Below are positions 1-10,242 of a stretch of 64,000 bases of DNA, piece by piece (positions within the stretch are counted from its first letter, which is position 1; every line of letters begins with the position of its first letter). Below the pieces are notes generated by a model. It saw nothing but the letters and a program-made list of their open reading frames with translations, had not been told where the DNA came from and did not search any database. The DNA is from Sphingobium wenxiniae (GTDB taxonomy: Bacteria; Pseudomonadota; Alphaproteobacteria; Sphingomonadales; Sphingomonadaceae), in NCBI RefSeq assembly GCF_007830065.1, contig NZ_VLKK01000005.1, positions 1 to 64,000 of the forward strand, given 5' to 3'. The position numbers and the translations under genes were made by a program.

Positions 1-332
1 AAGCGCGGAGTTTACCACCTTGCGCCTGCGGCTGCTCAAGGTCGCTGCGCGCGTCGTAGAAAGTGCTAGCCGCATCCGCATTGCCTTCGCTTCCGCCTGT
101 CCGGATGCCGACCTGTTCCGCGCCCTCGTTCTCCGGCTGAAGCCTGCGCCGACGTAGCCCATGCGGCAGCGCCGCAGAACTCCGAGCCCAGCCCTTCAAC
201 CCGAAAAGCCCATCAATCCGAATGCGGTGAAACAAACGCCAGCGATGCCGGTCGTCCGCGCAATACAGCCAGCCGCAGCAAATGCCCAGAGCGGACCCGA
301 AACCGAGCGTCGTGAATAAGAGAGGTTAGAGG
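1..332 (+). mobile_element. 3' end of an IS1380-like insertion sequence
   Basis: Holds the last 51 codons of a transposase followed by about 170 non-coding bases. The apparent right terminus is near 308-332, where the complementary strand reads as an inverted-repeat-like end beginning CCCTCTAACC. The left end and most of the transposase lie outside the window, so neither the terminal repeat pair nor the target duplication can be verified. The family assignment rests on the transposase tail. Confidence 0.6.
2..157 (+). CDS. IS1380-family transposase, C-terminal fragment
   Basis: The reading frame is open from the window edge to TAG at 155. The peptide starts with a TTLRLRLLK motif, continues with ARVVESASRIR and ends LRLKPAPT. 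This basic, Leu/Arg-rich tail (FTTLRLRLLK, then a V-E-S/T-A-S-R segment, then AFASACP) is characteristic of IS1380-type transposases common in sphingomonads. The catalytic domain would be upstream, off the window, so it cannot be said whether the copy is intact. Confidence 0.65.
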   Translation, partial: SAEFTTLRLRLLKVAARVVESASRIRIAFASACPDADLFRALVLRLKPAPT

Positions 333-468
333 GTTGAAACCGCGTTGGATATAGATTTTCTGATGTCCGCAGAGGGTTGCCAGCAAGGGCGCGCAACTCG
401 GGTTGACCCTCTGAATGCTAGTGAGTAGGCAATCTTGCAAGTCGGCACGAACCGGAAAAGAGCAAATT
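158..468. other. Non-coding: IS tail and leader of the phosphatase gene
   Basis: About 310 bases with no convincing gene. The first half is the IS non-coding end. The second half is the leader of the phosphatase gene and holds an 8-bp inverted repeat (CAGAGGGT at 370-377, ACCCTCTG at 406-413) that could fold as a long-loop hairpin. No clear promoter was recognised. An IS-borne outward promoter is possible but not visible. Confidence 0.5.
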
Positions 469-1173
469 ATGGATATCAATGCGCTGCTCAAGGAGTGCCT
501 GGCCGCGATAGAATCGATGATGCCGCAAATCATGGAACGGCGCTATCGGATCGAATACAAGCCTGATTCAAGTCCCGTTACGGAAGCGGATCGGTTCATC
601 GAAGGGAAATTGCACGATCTGCTGCGGAATCGTCTTCCCGATCTTCGCTTTGTCGGTGAGGAAAGCTATGATTTCCAGGCGGGCGGGCAGGACGGTTATT
701 TCGTCTTGCTGGACCCCATAGACGGTACGGAAAATTTCTGTTCGGGCCTCAAGGAATGGGGCGTTTCACTGGGTATCTGGAAGGACGGCGTCCATCAGGG
801 AAGCCTGCTCATGATGCCCGAGTTGGGCGAACATCTCATGACTGGCGATCCCGCTCCGGGCCTGCGCTCCCGCATCACCGGCTTTTCCTCTTCCTATCAT
901 GACGATATTGCCGCCGGCATCCGGGACGCAATCGAATATCGCGTTACCGGCTGCGCGGTCTATAACATCTATAATGTCGTTCGAGGCAGCTTCGCGCGTT
1001 TCATCAATCCGAAGGGCGCCTATGCCTGGGATCTCCTGCCCGGCGTCATGCTGGCGCTCGAACATGGCTGTTTGGTTAGGGTGAATGATGCAGACTATCA
1101 CGGGCAATTTCTTGAGCCTGATCGGAAATATCGCGTCGACATACGCAACCGACACAATCTACATCCTGGGTAA
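469..1173 (+). CDS. Inositol monophosphatase-family phosphatase
   Basis: 234-residue Mg-dependent phosphatase of the IMPase/CysQ superfamily, expected to remove a phosphate from a small sugar or nucleotide phosphate in the cytoplasm. Visible motifs are VGEES at residues 62-66, LDPIDGT at 81-87 (metal ligands Asp82 and Asp85) and the third metal Asp at 188 in AYAWD. The ATG at 469 was chosen because GGAAAAGAG lies just upstream and the family core follows directly. The C-terminus overlaps the next gene by 89 bp in another frame, yet its sequence up to HNLHPG looks like a natural family ending. The substrate is unknown. Beside a NeuB-type synthase, a sugar-phosphate phosphatase role in nonulosonate or glycan synthesis is an inference. 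Confidence 0.75.
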   Translation: MDINALLKECLAAIESMMPQIMERRYRIEYKPDSSPVTEADRFIEGKLHDLLRNRLPDLRFVGEESYDFQAGGQDGYFVLLDPIDGTENFCSGLKEWGVSLGIWKDGVHQGSLLMMPELGEHLMTGDPAPGLRSRITGFSSSYHDDIAAGIRDAIEYRVTGCAVYNIYNVVRGSFARFINPKGAYAWDLLPGVMLALEHGCLVRVNDADYHGQFLEPDRKYRVDIRNRHNLHPG

Positions 1174-2611
1174 GGGGCCGTCGGTCGATCTGGTCGATCC
1201 GCATGTTTACGCCAATTCGCTCGTCATCGGCCTCAATGATGCCGAGCGGATCGCTCCTGCCGATATCACCATTTTCTACGATGCCTGGGTCGAAAGCGGA
1301 TTGAAGGAATCCGGCTATCGCTCCCGCCTCTATCTGACCGCGCAGTCCGGTTTCAAGGCGGGCGACAAGCCGGTCGTGGAAGCGCCGCTCGTTCATTTGA
1401 ATCAGGAAACCTCCGAACTGCTGATGCAGCGGATGATGACGGACAGTCTGGAGGTCGAGGAGGTGCTGTTCGTCACGGCCCTCAAGCTGTCGCGTCAGAT
1501 CGCGGCCATTCGTGGCCGGCCGCAAACCGTCTACATGCTCGGTTTCGATTTCGCCGCCGAGAAAGGCTACAGCAGGTCGTTCGCTCGTGACTATACCGAA
1601 GGCAGCGCGGACGAACGCTCGCTCAAGATTTCCGCGCAGGAATTCTATTTCATCAACGCCCTCTATGCGTTGCGCGACAGCCCGCTGGACATTCGCCATG
1701 TCGGCAATCGCTCTTTCAGCGCGATAACGCCGGAGGAATTGAACGGCCATGGGGCGCAGGATCGCGCGGCGGCCGAATATGGCGTGGACATCGTGGCGGA
1801 ACTCACCACCAATCATTTCGGCGACCGATTCCGTCTGGAAAAGATGATCCGCGCAAGCAAGGCGGCGGGCGCCAATTACATCAAGCTGCAAAAGCGGGAC
1901 GTGGACAGCTTCTACAGCCGCGAACAGCTATCCTCCCCCTATAGCTCCCCCTTCGGCAAGACGTTCGAGGACTATCGGCGCCAGCTCGAACTCAGCAAGG
2001 ACGATTTTGCGTTCGTGGATGCGCTGTGCCGCGATCTTTCGATCGGCTGGTTCGCTTCCGTGCTGGATGAGCCGTCCTTCCATTTCATGATGGATATCGG
2101 CGTGCCGATGGTGAAGCTGCCTTCCACGATTTCCGAGCATAAAAGCTATCTGAAGTTCGTGGCGGAAAATTATAAAGGTTCAGTGGTGCTTTCGACGGGC
2201 ATGACGGACGAAAGCTATGAGCGTTTCGTGACGGAAGCCTTTTCGGGCTGTGAACGGATCTATTTGTTGCAGTGCAATTCGGCCTATCCGACGCCTTTGG
2301 AACACTGCAATATCGGCGTGGTCCGCCACTATCATAACCTGTCAAAGCAAAATCCGCGTATCGTTCCGGGCTATTCCAGCCACGATCATGGTTGGAAGGC
2401 TTCGGCCTTGGCGGTAGCGGCCGGTGCGCGGATGCTTGAAAAGCACGTGAAGCTGGGCAACACCGAATGGGCGCATTTCGATGCGGTGGCGGTCGATCTG
2501 ACGACGCCTGATTTCCGGGAATATGTCGACCATATTCGGGAAACCGAACTGATCCTGGGTTCGGATCAGAAGCAGATCAACGACAGCGAGCACCACAAAT
2601 ATCGCAAATGA
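1085..2611 (+). CDS. Rossmann-like domain fused to NeuB-type synthase
   Basis: 508-residue two-domain protein. Residues about 24-225 resemble a nucleotide-sugar-binding Rossmann fold (YILGKGPSVD at 26-35, later YMLGFDF) of the kind found in DUF115 and GT42-like proteins. Residues about 234-508 are a NeuB-type TIM barrel that would condense phosphoenolpyruvate with an N-acyl hexosamine to give a nonulosonic acid. Motifs seen are AELTTNH (238-244), IKLQKRD (266-272), CNSAYPTP, GYSSHDHG (429-436) and LEKH (451-454). The usual C-terminal SAF (antifreeze-like) domain of about 60 residues is missing: the chain stops at HHKYRK. The gene starts inside the phosphatase gene, ATGATG at 1085, with no other ATG before the conserved core. 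The NeuB-family call is firm; product and N-terminal function are inferred. Confidence 0.75.
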   Translation: MMQTITGNFLSLIGNIASTYATDTIYILGKGPSVDLVDPHVYANSLVIGLNDAERIAPADITIFYDAWVESGLKESGYRSRLYLTAQSGFKAGDKPVVEAPLVHLNQETSELLMQRMMTDSLEVEEVLFVTALKLSRQIAAIRGRPQTVYMLGFDFAAEKGYSRSFARDYTEGSADERSLKISAQEFYFINALYALRDSPLDIRHVGNRSFSAITPEELNGHGAQDRAAAEYGVDIVAELTTNHFGDRFRLEKMIRASKAAGANYIKLQKRDVDSFYSREQLSSPYSSPFGKTFEDYRRQLELSKDDFAFVDALCRDLSIGWFASVLDEPSFHFMMDIGVPMVKLPSTISEHKSYLKFVAENYKGSVVLSTGMTDESYERFVTEAFSGCERIYLLQCNSAYPTPLEHCNIGVVRHYHNLSKQNPRIVPGYSSHDHGWKASALAVAAGARMLEKHVKLGNTEWAHFDAVAVDLTTPDFREYVDHIRETELILGSDQKQINDSEHHKYRK

Positions 2612-2629
2612 GCAGGCGCGACGGTCTCA

Positions 2630-2654
2630 CCCCTTCCTTTGGGACGGGAAGGGG
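2630..2654. terminator. Hairpin between convergent genes
   Basis: CCCCTTCC at 2630-2637 pairs with GGAAGGGG at 2647-2654 around a 9-base loop, in the 87-base gap between the convergent neuB-type and export-lipoprotein genes. No T-run follows on either strand, so termination is only inferred from its place. Confidence 0.35.
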
Positions 2655-2698
2655 AGAAGGCGTTGCCCATCCCATGCGGGCGGCATGGAGGAGTCGGC

Positions 2699-3868
2699 TC
2701 AGAACGCCCGGCTGACCGCGACGGCAGGCAGGACGGTGGAGGCGATGATGCCGAAGAAGCGCTGGAATTCCGCGACCGGAGAATTGGAGATGTAGACGAC
2801 GTCGCGGTTCTTCATCGCGAAGCTTTGCATGGCGAAATAGGTGGCCGGATCTTTCATGTTGATCCGGTAGATGACGGGAACACGGCCCTTGTCATCCCGC
2901 GCCGCATCCCTCGGTCCCCCCGGGATGGCGTCGGGGTCTTCCCAGCGGAACAGGAACACGCCCTTGGGATCGGCGCGTCGGTCCTCCAGGCCCGCCATGC
3001 GGCCCAACGCCTGCGCCAGGCTGATGCCGCGCGCCTCGAAATTGACTTCCTCATTGCGGCCGGCGGCCCCCAGGACAGTGAAGCTGTAGGGCTGGAACAG
3101 GGCGGTCACGACATCGCCGGAACGCAGGATGATATTCTCACGCGGGTTGGCGATGACGTCCGACAGCGCCATCCTTTCCACCTGATCGCCCCGCGTGATC
3201 TGGACCGTCATCTTGTCGACCGGCTGCTTCGTGCCGCCGGCCGCGGCCAGGGCGTCCAGCAGTCTTTCCCCTTTGGGAGAGAGCGGCATACGCGAACTGG
3301 TGGTGACTTCCCCGACGACCGTAACCTGCGAAGCCGCATTCTGGGCAAGGCGCACGGAGACCTGCGGCAGATGGGCCTTGCCTGACAGGCGCGCCACGAT
3401 GTCCCGTTCCACTTCCGGCAGGGTGCGGCCTTCCGCCCGGATATGGCCCGCATAGGGCACGGCGATATCGCCCATCGGACCGACCTGCATTTCCGGCAGC
3501 GGGGTGGCGGTCGCGGTGTCCAGAGCCGTCATCCGCCCCAGGCCGGCGCCCGCGCCCCCGAACAGCGCGGCGGGTGGCGCTTCCCATATGATGACGGAAA
3601 GGATGTCGCCCTTGCCGATCACCTGGCCGCTGGGTTGCGCGGGGGGCAGGGCATCCGCGAAGCTGGCGTGGGTTTCCTGCGCCTGGATCTGCCGTGCGAT
3701 CTGATCGGTGACGGTGATGATCCGCACGCCCTGCATCGTTTCATCGACCGATGCTTTTGTAACCTGCCCCTTGCTGGGGCCGACGGACGTATCGAAGCCC
3801 GTGCAGCCCGGCAGCAGGAGCAGCAGCGACGACGCGGGGATCAGGGCTTGGGCAATGTGGGATCGCAT
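2699..3868 (-). CDS. Outer-membrane polysaccharide export lipoprotein (Wza/KpsD/BexD type)
   Basis: 389-residue OPX-family protein that would form the periplasm/outer-membrane exit channel for an ABC-exported capsule or exopolysaccharide. It opens with a signal peptide ending in lipobox LLPGC (Cys22). A poly-export domain follows from about residue 85 (GDILSVIIWEAPP) through the region ending VPYAGHI and VSVRLAQ, then SLBB-like segments (VTVVGEV, FTVLGA). It is last in the minus-strand export operon and its start overlaps the glycosyltransferase gene end by 28 bp, so the two are probably translationally coupled. The stop faces the neuB-type gene. Called by family; no symbol because KpsD, BexD and CtrA variants are hard to separate. 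Confidence 0.85.
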   Translation of the reverse strand: MRSHIAQALIPASSLLLLLPGCTGFDTSVGPSKGQVTKASVDETMQGVRIITVTDQIARQIQAQETHASFADALPPAQPSGQVIGKGDILSVIIWEAPPAALFGGAGAGLGRMTALDTATATPLPEMQVGPMGDIAVPYAGHIRAEGRTLPEVERDIVARLSGKAHLPQVSVRLAQNAASQVTVVGEVTTSSRMPLSPKGERLLDALAAAGGTKQPVDKMTVQITRGDQVERMALSDVIANPRENIILRSGDVVTALFQPYSFTVLGAAGRNEEVNFEARGISLAQALGRMAGLEDRRADPKGVFLFRWEDPDAIPGGPRDAARDDKGRVPVIYRINMKDPATYFAMQSFAMKNRDVVYISNSPVAEFQRFFGIIASTVLPAVAVSRAF

Positions 3869-5742
3869 GATTCTGGACTCGTCGCTTTTGACTGTTGGGA
3901 GTGAGCAATGCCGTCATCGGGCGGGCTTGCAAAGGCTTTATCGCATGGCTGGCCGTTATCGTCGCGTTCGGGCCGCGAAAGATAGTGCCGCCAGGAGGCG
4001 AGACTGGCGAGTTGCCCTATCTGTTCGGGTTCCAGGCGCCGGCGCCAGCGCAGGATGCCGATGGCGCCCAGCGCCCGCGCCGAAAGAAGGGCGACGCTCC
4101 TCCAGCGGTAGCCGCGATGGATGCCCGGCCCATCGGGCTGCTCGCGGATCAGGACCCGCGCGGGGCGATGGCGGATGGCGGGATGCCATTCCCGCGCGTC
4201 GACCGCGTGGACGCGTGCCGATCGACCGACGGGAAGGAGGAGGTCGCGCAGAAAGCGTTTGAAGGTGATCGCGCGGTCGGGGGAAGGCGGGTCGCCTGCC
4301 GGGACGGACGCGTCGGCCGGGCGTTCGGGCAGCGACGGATTGCGGGTGCGCCGGAGCAATGCGGCATGGTCCTCGCCGGTCCAGCTCAGAAGATGCTCCG
4401 CGCCCTTGTTGAACGCGCTTATCCCCTCGACCGTGGCGGCCGCGCGGGCATAGTCATAGGTCACGATGGCGTTGAGGAAGCTGCCCCAGGCGGACCGCGC
4501 CAGCCGCCATCTGGAAAACAGCCCATGCGCTTCGCACAGGAACAGCATGTTGCGGCGGTCATAGAAGGCGTGCCACGGCCTTGCCTTCAGGCGGAAGGGC
4601 ATGTGCCACACCGCGACGCCCGCCCAGCCAAGCGTGCGGAAACCGGCGCGGGAGAGGCGATAGCCGAACTCCACATCGTCGCCCCGGATGAAAAGCGGCA
4701 GCGGCAGTCCGCACTGCCGGACGGCGGCGACGGGAAAGGCGAAACACCACCAGCCGTTGAAATCGGGCGCATGGTGCCGCGCGATGAAGTCGCGTCCGGC
4801 GTCGGTGGTCACGTCGCACGGTTCGTCGGGAACGATGTTGAGGATGGCGGGGCGCGCGGGATCGAGCCGGTCGCCGCAGGTGAAGAGCTTGCCCGGATCG
4901 TAAAGATCGAGCATCGCGCCGCCTATGCAGTCCTGCGCGCCTGCATAGGCAAGGATCGTGGCGATGCGCGCCAGCAGGCGGGGATGCGCGTCGATATCGT
5001 CGTCCATCAGCAGGATATGCGTGATGTCCGGATGGTCGAGGCTTTCCATGATGCCGCGAGTAAATCCCCCCGCGCCCCCCAAATTGGATTGATCGAGCAT
5101 CGTAAGGGAAGGAGGGGCGCCGATATGCGCTTCCATCCGCTTACCGATGCCGGGCTTTCCCTGATTGATAACGAACAGCCGATGGAAAAGGCCGTCCATC
5201 TCCGTGAAGCGCGCCAGATTGCGCGCAAGCATATCTTCCCGCTCGAAGGTGCAGATGACCCCGGCCAGCCGCACGTCCCGCAAAGGTGCAGCCGCGGCGC
5301 ACCAGGCAAGATCATGCGCCTGCGCGCCTTCCGACAGGTGAAGGACGGCGATGAGGTAGCTCGCGCCGCTCTCTCCGTCCTGGCAAAGGTTCAGGGGAAC
5401 GGCCATTTCGGCGGTTTCGCCCGCGCCCTGAAACGTCGCGGTCGCAACGGTTTCCTCTTCGCCGCGATCCGCCCATCGTCGCAGGATGTCGACCCGCGCC
5501 GTGCCCGACAGGCGAAAGCGCAGCGCAATTTCGGTCAATCCCGCATGACGCCGCCAATAGCTTTCGAAGAAAATGTCGAACAGCCGGTCGAGCCGCACCG
5601 TCAGCGCGCCTTGGGTTTCGATCCGTCCGGGGCCGAACGCCGCCGCATCGCAGGGCATGGCGCCGCTGAACTGTTCCAGCCCCTCCAGCAGAGCGAAAAG
5701 GGGGAAGGCGAAACGGCTATGCTGTGTTGGCGATCCGGTCAT
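3841..5742 (-). CDS. GlfT2-like galactofuranosyltransferase
   Basis: 633-residue glycosyltransferase of the GlfT2 (GT2) type, predicted to add galactofuranose from UDP-Galf to a growing glycan at the inner membrane. An N-terminal beta-rich region (about 1-150, with FDIFFESYW) precedes the GT-A domain, which has TFERED near residue 165, SNLGGAGGFTRG, the metal-binding LLMDDDID near 246, and a FIRGDDVEFGYR motif near 350. WHAFYDRRN follows near 390. The last 150 residues are Arg/Pro-rich and less conserved. It sits 24 bases after the UDP-galactopyranose mutase gene that would supply its donor. The strong D-D-D and GDD motifs and that neighbour make the call confident; acceptor and linkage are unknown. 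Confidence 0.8.
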   Translation of the reverse strand: MTGSPTQHSRFAFPLFALLEGLEQFSGAMPCDAAAFGPGRIETQGALTVRLDRLFDIFFESYWRRHAGLTEIALRFRLSGTARVDILRRWADRGEEETVATATFQGAGETAEMAVPLNLCQDGESGASYLIAVLHLSEGAQAHDLAWCAAAAPLRDVRLAGVICTFEREDMLARNLARFTEMDGLFHRLFVINQGKPGIGKRMEAHIGAPPSLTMLDQSNLGGAGGFTRGIMESLDHPDITHILLMDDDIDAHPRLLARIATILAYAGAQDCIGGAMLDLYDPGKLFTCGDRLDPARPAILNIVPDEPCDVTTDAGRDFIARHHAPDFNGWWCFAFPVAAVRQCGLPLPLFIRGDDVEFGYRLSRAGFRTLGWAGVAVWHMPFRLKARPWHAFYDRRNMLFLCEAHGLFSRWRLARSAWGSFLNAIVTYDYARAAATVEGISAFNKGAEHLLSWTGEDHAALLRRTRNPSLPERPADASVPAGDPPSPDRAITFKRFLRDLLLPVGRSARVHAVDAREWHPAIRHRPARVLIREQPDGPGIHRGYRWRSVALLSARALGAIGILRWRRRLEPEQIGQLASLASWRHYLSRPERDDNGQPCDKAFASPPDDGIAHSQQSKATSPESCDPTLPKP

Positions 5743-5766
5743 CGGTCCCCGAACATCTTGCAGGCT

Positions 5767-7554
<1,788 letters not shown>

Positions 7555-7555
<1 letters not shown>

Positions 7556-8364
7556 CAGCTCAGCCTGTGTTCCACCGTCAGGCGGCTTATACCCAGTCCC
7601 ACAATGCAGAGGCCCATGCACCATCCGATGAGATAGGACAGGTCGTAATGGGCCTGGAAATGCGATCCGAAAAAGCCGTCGCGCAACATTTCATTGGCAT
7701 GGACTATGGGAATATACAGGACGACCTCCCGCATTCCATAGGGCAACGGGTCCACCAGGAACATCGCGCCGGACAGGGGATAGAGAATGTAGATCATGGG
7801 CGGCCAGAACTTGCTCACCAGCGGAGTAAGCTCGGACAGCGCGCCCAGGGTGATGGACATGCCCATCGCGAACCAGGCCAGCAGGAACCAGGCGAACACC
7901 AATTTCAGAATGTCCTCGGGCGGCGAAATCTGGTCCGAGAAGACCAGGAAGACCACGCAAAGCAATGTGAAGGATGTGGTCGTGCCCGCCACTTCCAACA
8001 GCATCCGCGCCAGATAGATGTCCAGCATCTTCACGGGCCGGTGCCGGAGCAGTGCCTGGTTGGGTTCGATGGCGTTGATGCATCGCCGCGACATGTTGCG
8101 CCAGAGCTGGATGCCGGAATAGCCCGTAATCACGAAGGATATGATGGGAATGTCTGAAATCTGATGGAAACCGCGCGCCGTCCAGATGGCCGCGACGGTC
8201 AGCGTCACCATCATGGGTTCGATGAACAGCCAGAGGAAACCGATGTTGCGCCGCCCGTAGCGGGTCAGCATTTCCCGCATCAGCAGCGCGCCGATGACAC
8301 GGCGCTGAACCAGCCATTGCTCGAGGAAATTGCCGCCCAGTCCCGGCGGCGCCGGTCTGGTCAT
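7555..8364 (-). CDS. Capsule polysaccharide ABC transporter permease (KpsM/CtrC type)
   Basis: 269-residue ABC-2 type membrane subunit. An N-terminal amphipathic stretch with ALLMREMLTRYGRRNIG, typical of polysaccharide and O-antigen permeases, is followed by about six membrane segments (IGFLWLFIEP, FVITGYSGIQLW, TSFTLLCVVFLVF, FAWFLLAWFAMGMSI, FWPPMIYILYPLSGAMFL and LIGWCMGLCIVGLG). It pairs with the ATPase gene directly downstream (1-bp overlap). Its own start overlaps the stop of the KpsE-like gene at 8364, so the three are probably coupled. The transported glycan is inferred from the mutase and galactofuranosyltransferase genes in the same operon. Confidence 0.88.
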
Positions 8365-9461
8365 CAGCTCTGATGCTCCCTGATGCCCGCGATCAGCAGC
8401 GACAATATGCCCCAGGCGATCATGCCGACCACGAATGTCGCGAAGATGCCGCGCAGGCGCCTTGGCTCCAGCGCGCTGTCCGGGCGGTTCGGATTGACGA
8501 TGCGCTCCACATAGACCTGCTTGCGCCGTGCTTCGTTCTGCGCTTCCTGCAAGGAAGCCATCGCCCCGGCGAGTTGGCGTTCGGCAAAACCGTTTTCGAG
8601 TTGCAGGCGCTGATATTCCACCGCCGTCGCGGCGAGCGACTTGTTGCCGCCCGCTACACGGCCCGCCTGTTCATAGATTTCCGTGCCCAGAATCCCGGCG
8701 CGTTTCTCCAGCACGGGAATCTGGGGGTTTTGCGGCGTGAATGCGCGAAGCTGGATCAACTGGCTCTTGACCGTGATCAGTTCGTCCTGGAGCTTCGATA
8801 CCATCTGAAGCTGGAGCGCGGCCTGCTGCTGCGGATCGACGACGCCCTCCTGGTTGCGATAGGCCGCAAGTGCCAGGGATGCCGTGCGGGACTGCTTCTT
8901 GGCCTGCTCCACTTCCGCCGTGGCGTATCTGATGAGATCGTCCCGTCCCCGGGTGTTGAGTCGATTGACCATCTCTTCCGCCAGTTCCAGCAGGCGGGAA
9001 TTCAGCTTGTAGGCATCTTCGCTGCTATAGGCGCGCACCACCAGCGTGCTGATCGCGGAACGGGCGTCCGCTGTCACATGGACGCGTTGATTGTAATATT
9101 TGAACAGCTTCTCGAACGATCCGTTCAGGCCGAGCGGATTGAAGCGGTCGAAAATGGAAATGTTCGGATGGGTATAGGCCGCCGTGACGGCGCCGTCCTT
9201 GTTCAATTGCTGAAGGGCGGTGCGCGAAAGGATATAGTCGGCCGACGCGAAAACCTCGTCATTGGCATTGTTGAAACCGGCCGATTGCAACAGCAGTCCC
9301 ACTCCGTCGCTGGCGGCCTGCTTGGGCGCCTTCACGACGAACCGGGATTCGGATATATATACGTCCGACGCAAATATTCCGAAGTAGAGGATGGACAACA
9401 GCGTCGGGAAAATAACCACCGCAAGAAATAGATTGCTTTTCTTGCGAAAGATCTTTGTCAT
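8364..9461 (-). CDS. Capsule export inner-membrane protein (KpsE/BexC/CtrB type)
   Basis: 365-residue polysaccharide co-polymerase-like protein linking the ABC transporter to the outer-membrane channel. One membrane segment is near residues 12-32 and another near 340-360, bracketing a periplasmic region with ESRFVVKAP, the family segment ILSRTALQQL, and a long helical stretch (about 170-320) rich in Gln, Glu and Ala, probably a coiled coil. The C-terminus carries RIVNPNRPDSALEPRRLRG, the PxxP-like motif before the last membrane segment. First gene of the minus-strand export operon; its promoter should lie in 9462-9618. Confidence 0.88.
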   Translation of the reverse strand: MTKIFRKKSNLFLAVVIFPTLLSILYFGIFASDVYISESRFVVKAPKQAASDGVGLLLQSAGFNNANDEVFASADYILSRTALQQLNKDGAVTAAYTHPNISIFDRFNPLGLNGSFEKLFKYYNQRVHVTADARSAISTLVVRAYSSEDAYKLNSRLLELAEEMVNRLNTRGRDDLIRYATAEVEQAKKQSRTASLALAAYRNQEGVVDPQQQAALQLQMVSKLQDELITVKSQLIQLRAFTPQNPQIPVLEKRAGILGTEIYEQAGRVAGGNKSLAATAVEYQRLQLENGFAERQLAGAMASLQEAQNEARRKQVYVERIVNPNRPDSALEPRRLRGIFATFVVGMIAWGILSLLIAGIREHQS

Positions 9462-9618
9462 AATGTTCCACTAGCTTGCAGCGGCGGTGAATAAGACCCT
9501 GCACCTAAAGCGGCCCTTTGGGCATGTCCACCGATTTTTCCGGGGCATGCCCCCGGAATGGAGCGGAACGCGGCGCGGCCGCTCGTTCTTCACGCCGTCC
9601 GGCCTAAGGAGCAGATCG

Positions 9619-10242
9619 CTACGTCATCATAACGATTTCCGCTCCCAATCGATGGGCTTCGCCAAGGTCGTGCGTAACATAGAGGATAGGCACCTGGCTT
9701 ATGTCGGGTATGTGGCGAATCATGTCCAATATTTCCGCTTTGCGACGCGGATCGACAGACGAAAGCGGTTCGTCCATCAACAGCGCGCGCGGATCGGACA
9801 TAAGCGCGCGGCCGATCGCGACCCGTTGCGCCTCGCCGCCCGACAGCGTGCCCGGCCAACGGTCCAGCAGATGCCCGATGCCTAGGAAACCTGCGAGATC
9901 GTCCAGCGAGTGCGGAGAAGAGGGCGTGTATCCATAAAGCAGATTGTTGCGCACGCGCATGTGCGGAAAGAGGCGGCGATCCTGAAAGACATAGCCGAGC
10001 CGTCGCCGCGCCGGCGGCAGGGCGAAGCGGCGATCACTGTCGAAAAGCGTTTCTCCCGCAACGCTCACATGGCCGTGATCGGGCCTCAGCAATCCCGCGA
10101 CCATGCTAAGGATGCTCGTCTTGCCGGCGCCTGACGGACCGATCAGCGCCACGATCCGCGCCTGCGTCCGATGGTACAGGGCGATCCGCCGCTTTCCATG
10201 CTGCCTGGTCACGTCGATATCAAAGGACATGGCTGTTGACAC
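9619..10242 (-). CDS. modC: Molybdate ABC transporter ATPase, short form
   Basis: 207-residue ATPase for molybdate import. It has Walker A GPSGAGKTS, Q-loop VFQDRRLFPHM (a typical ModC segment), signature LSGGEAQR, Walker B ALLMDEPLSS and switch His VTHDLGEA. It ends right after the ATPase domain, whereas most ModC proteins run to about 350 residues with a C-terminal molybdate-binding MOP/TOBE domain; that sensor part is missing. The start overlaps the modB end by 23 bp (ATG at 10242) or 11 bp (ATG at 10230). Adjacent modB and nearby modA support the substrate, although a short ATPase alone would not prove it. Confidence 0.82.
   Translation of the reverse strand: MSTAMSFDIDVTRQHGKRRIALYHRTQARIVALIGPSGAGKTSILSMVAGLLRPDHGHVSVAGETLFDSDRRFALPPARRRLGYVFQDRRLFPHMRVRNNLLYGYTPSSPHSLDDLAGFLGIGHLLDRWPGTLSGGEAQRVAIGRALMSDPRALLMDEPLSSVDPRRKAEILDMIRHIPDISQVPILYVTHDLGEAHRLGAEIVMMT

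Noticed and set aside
9524..9560. TTCCGGGG-CATGC-CCCCGGAA hairpin after modC
   Set aside because: Lacks a T-run in the modC direction, so it was not called a terminator.
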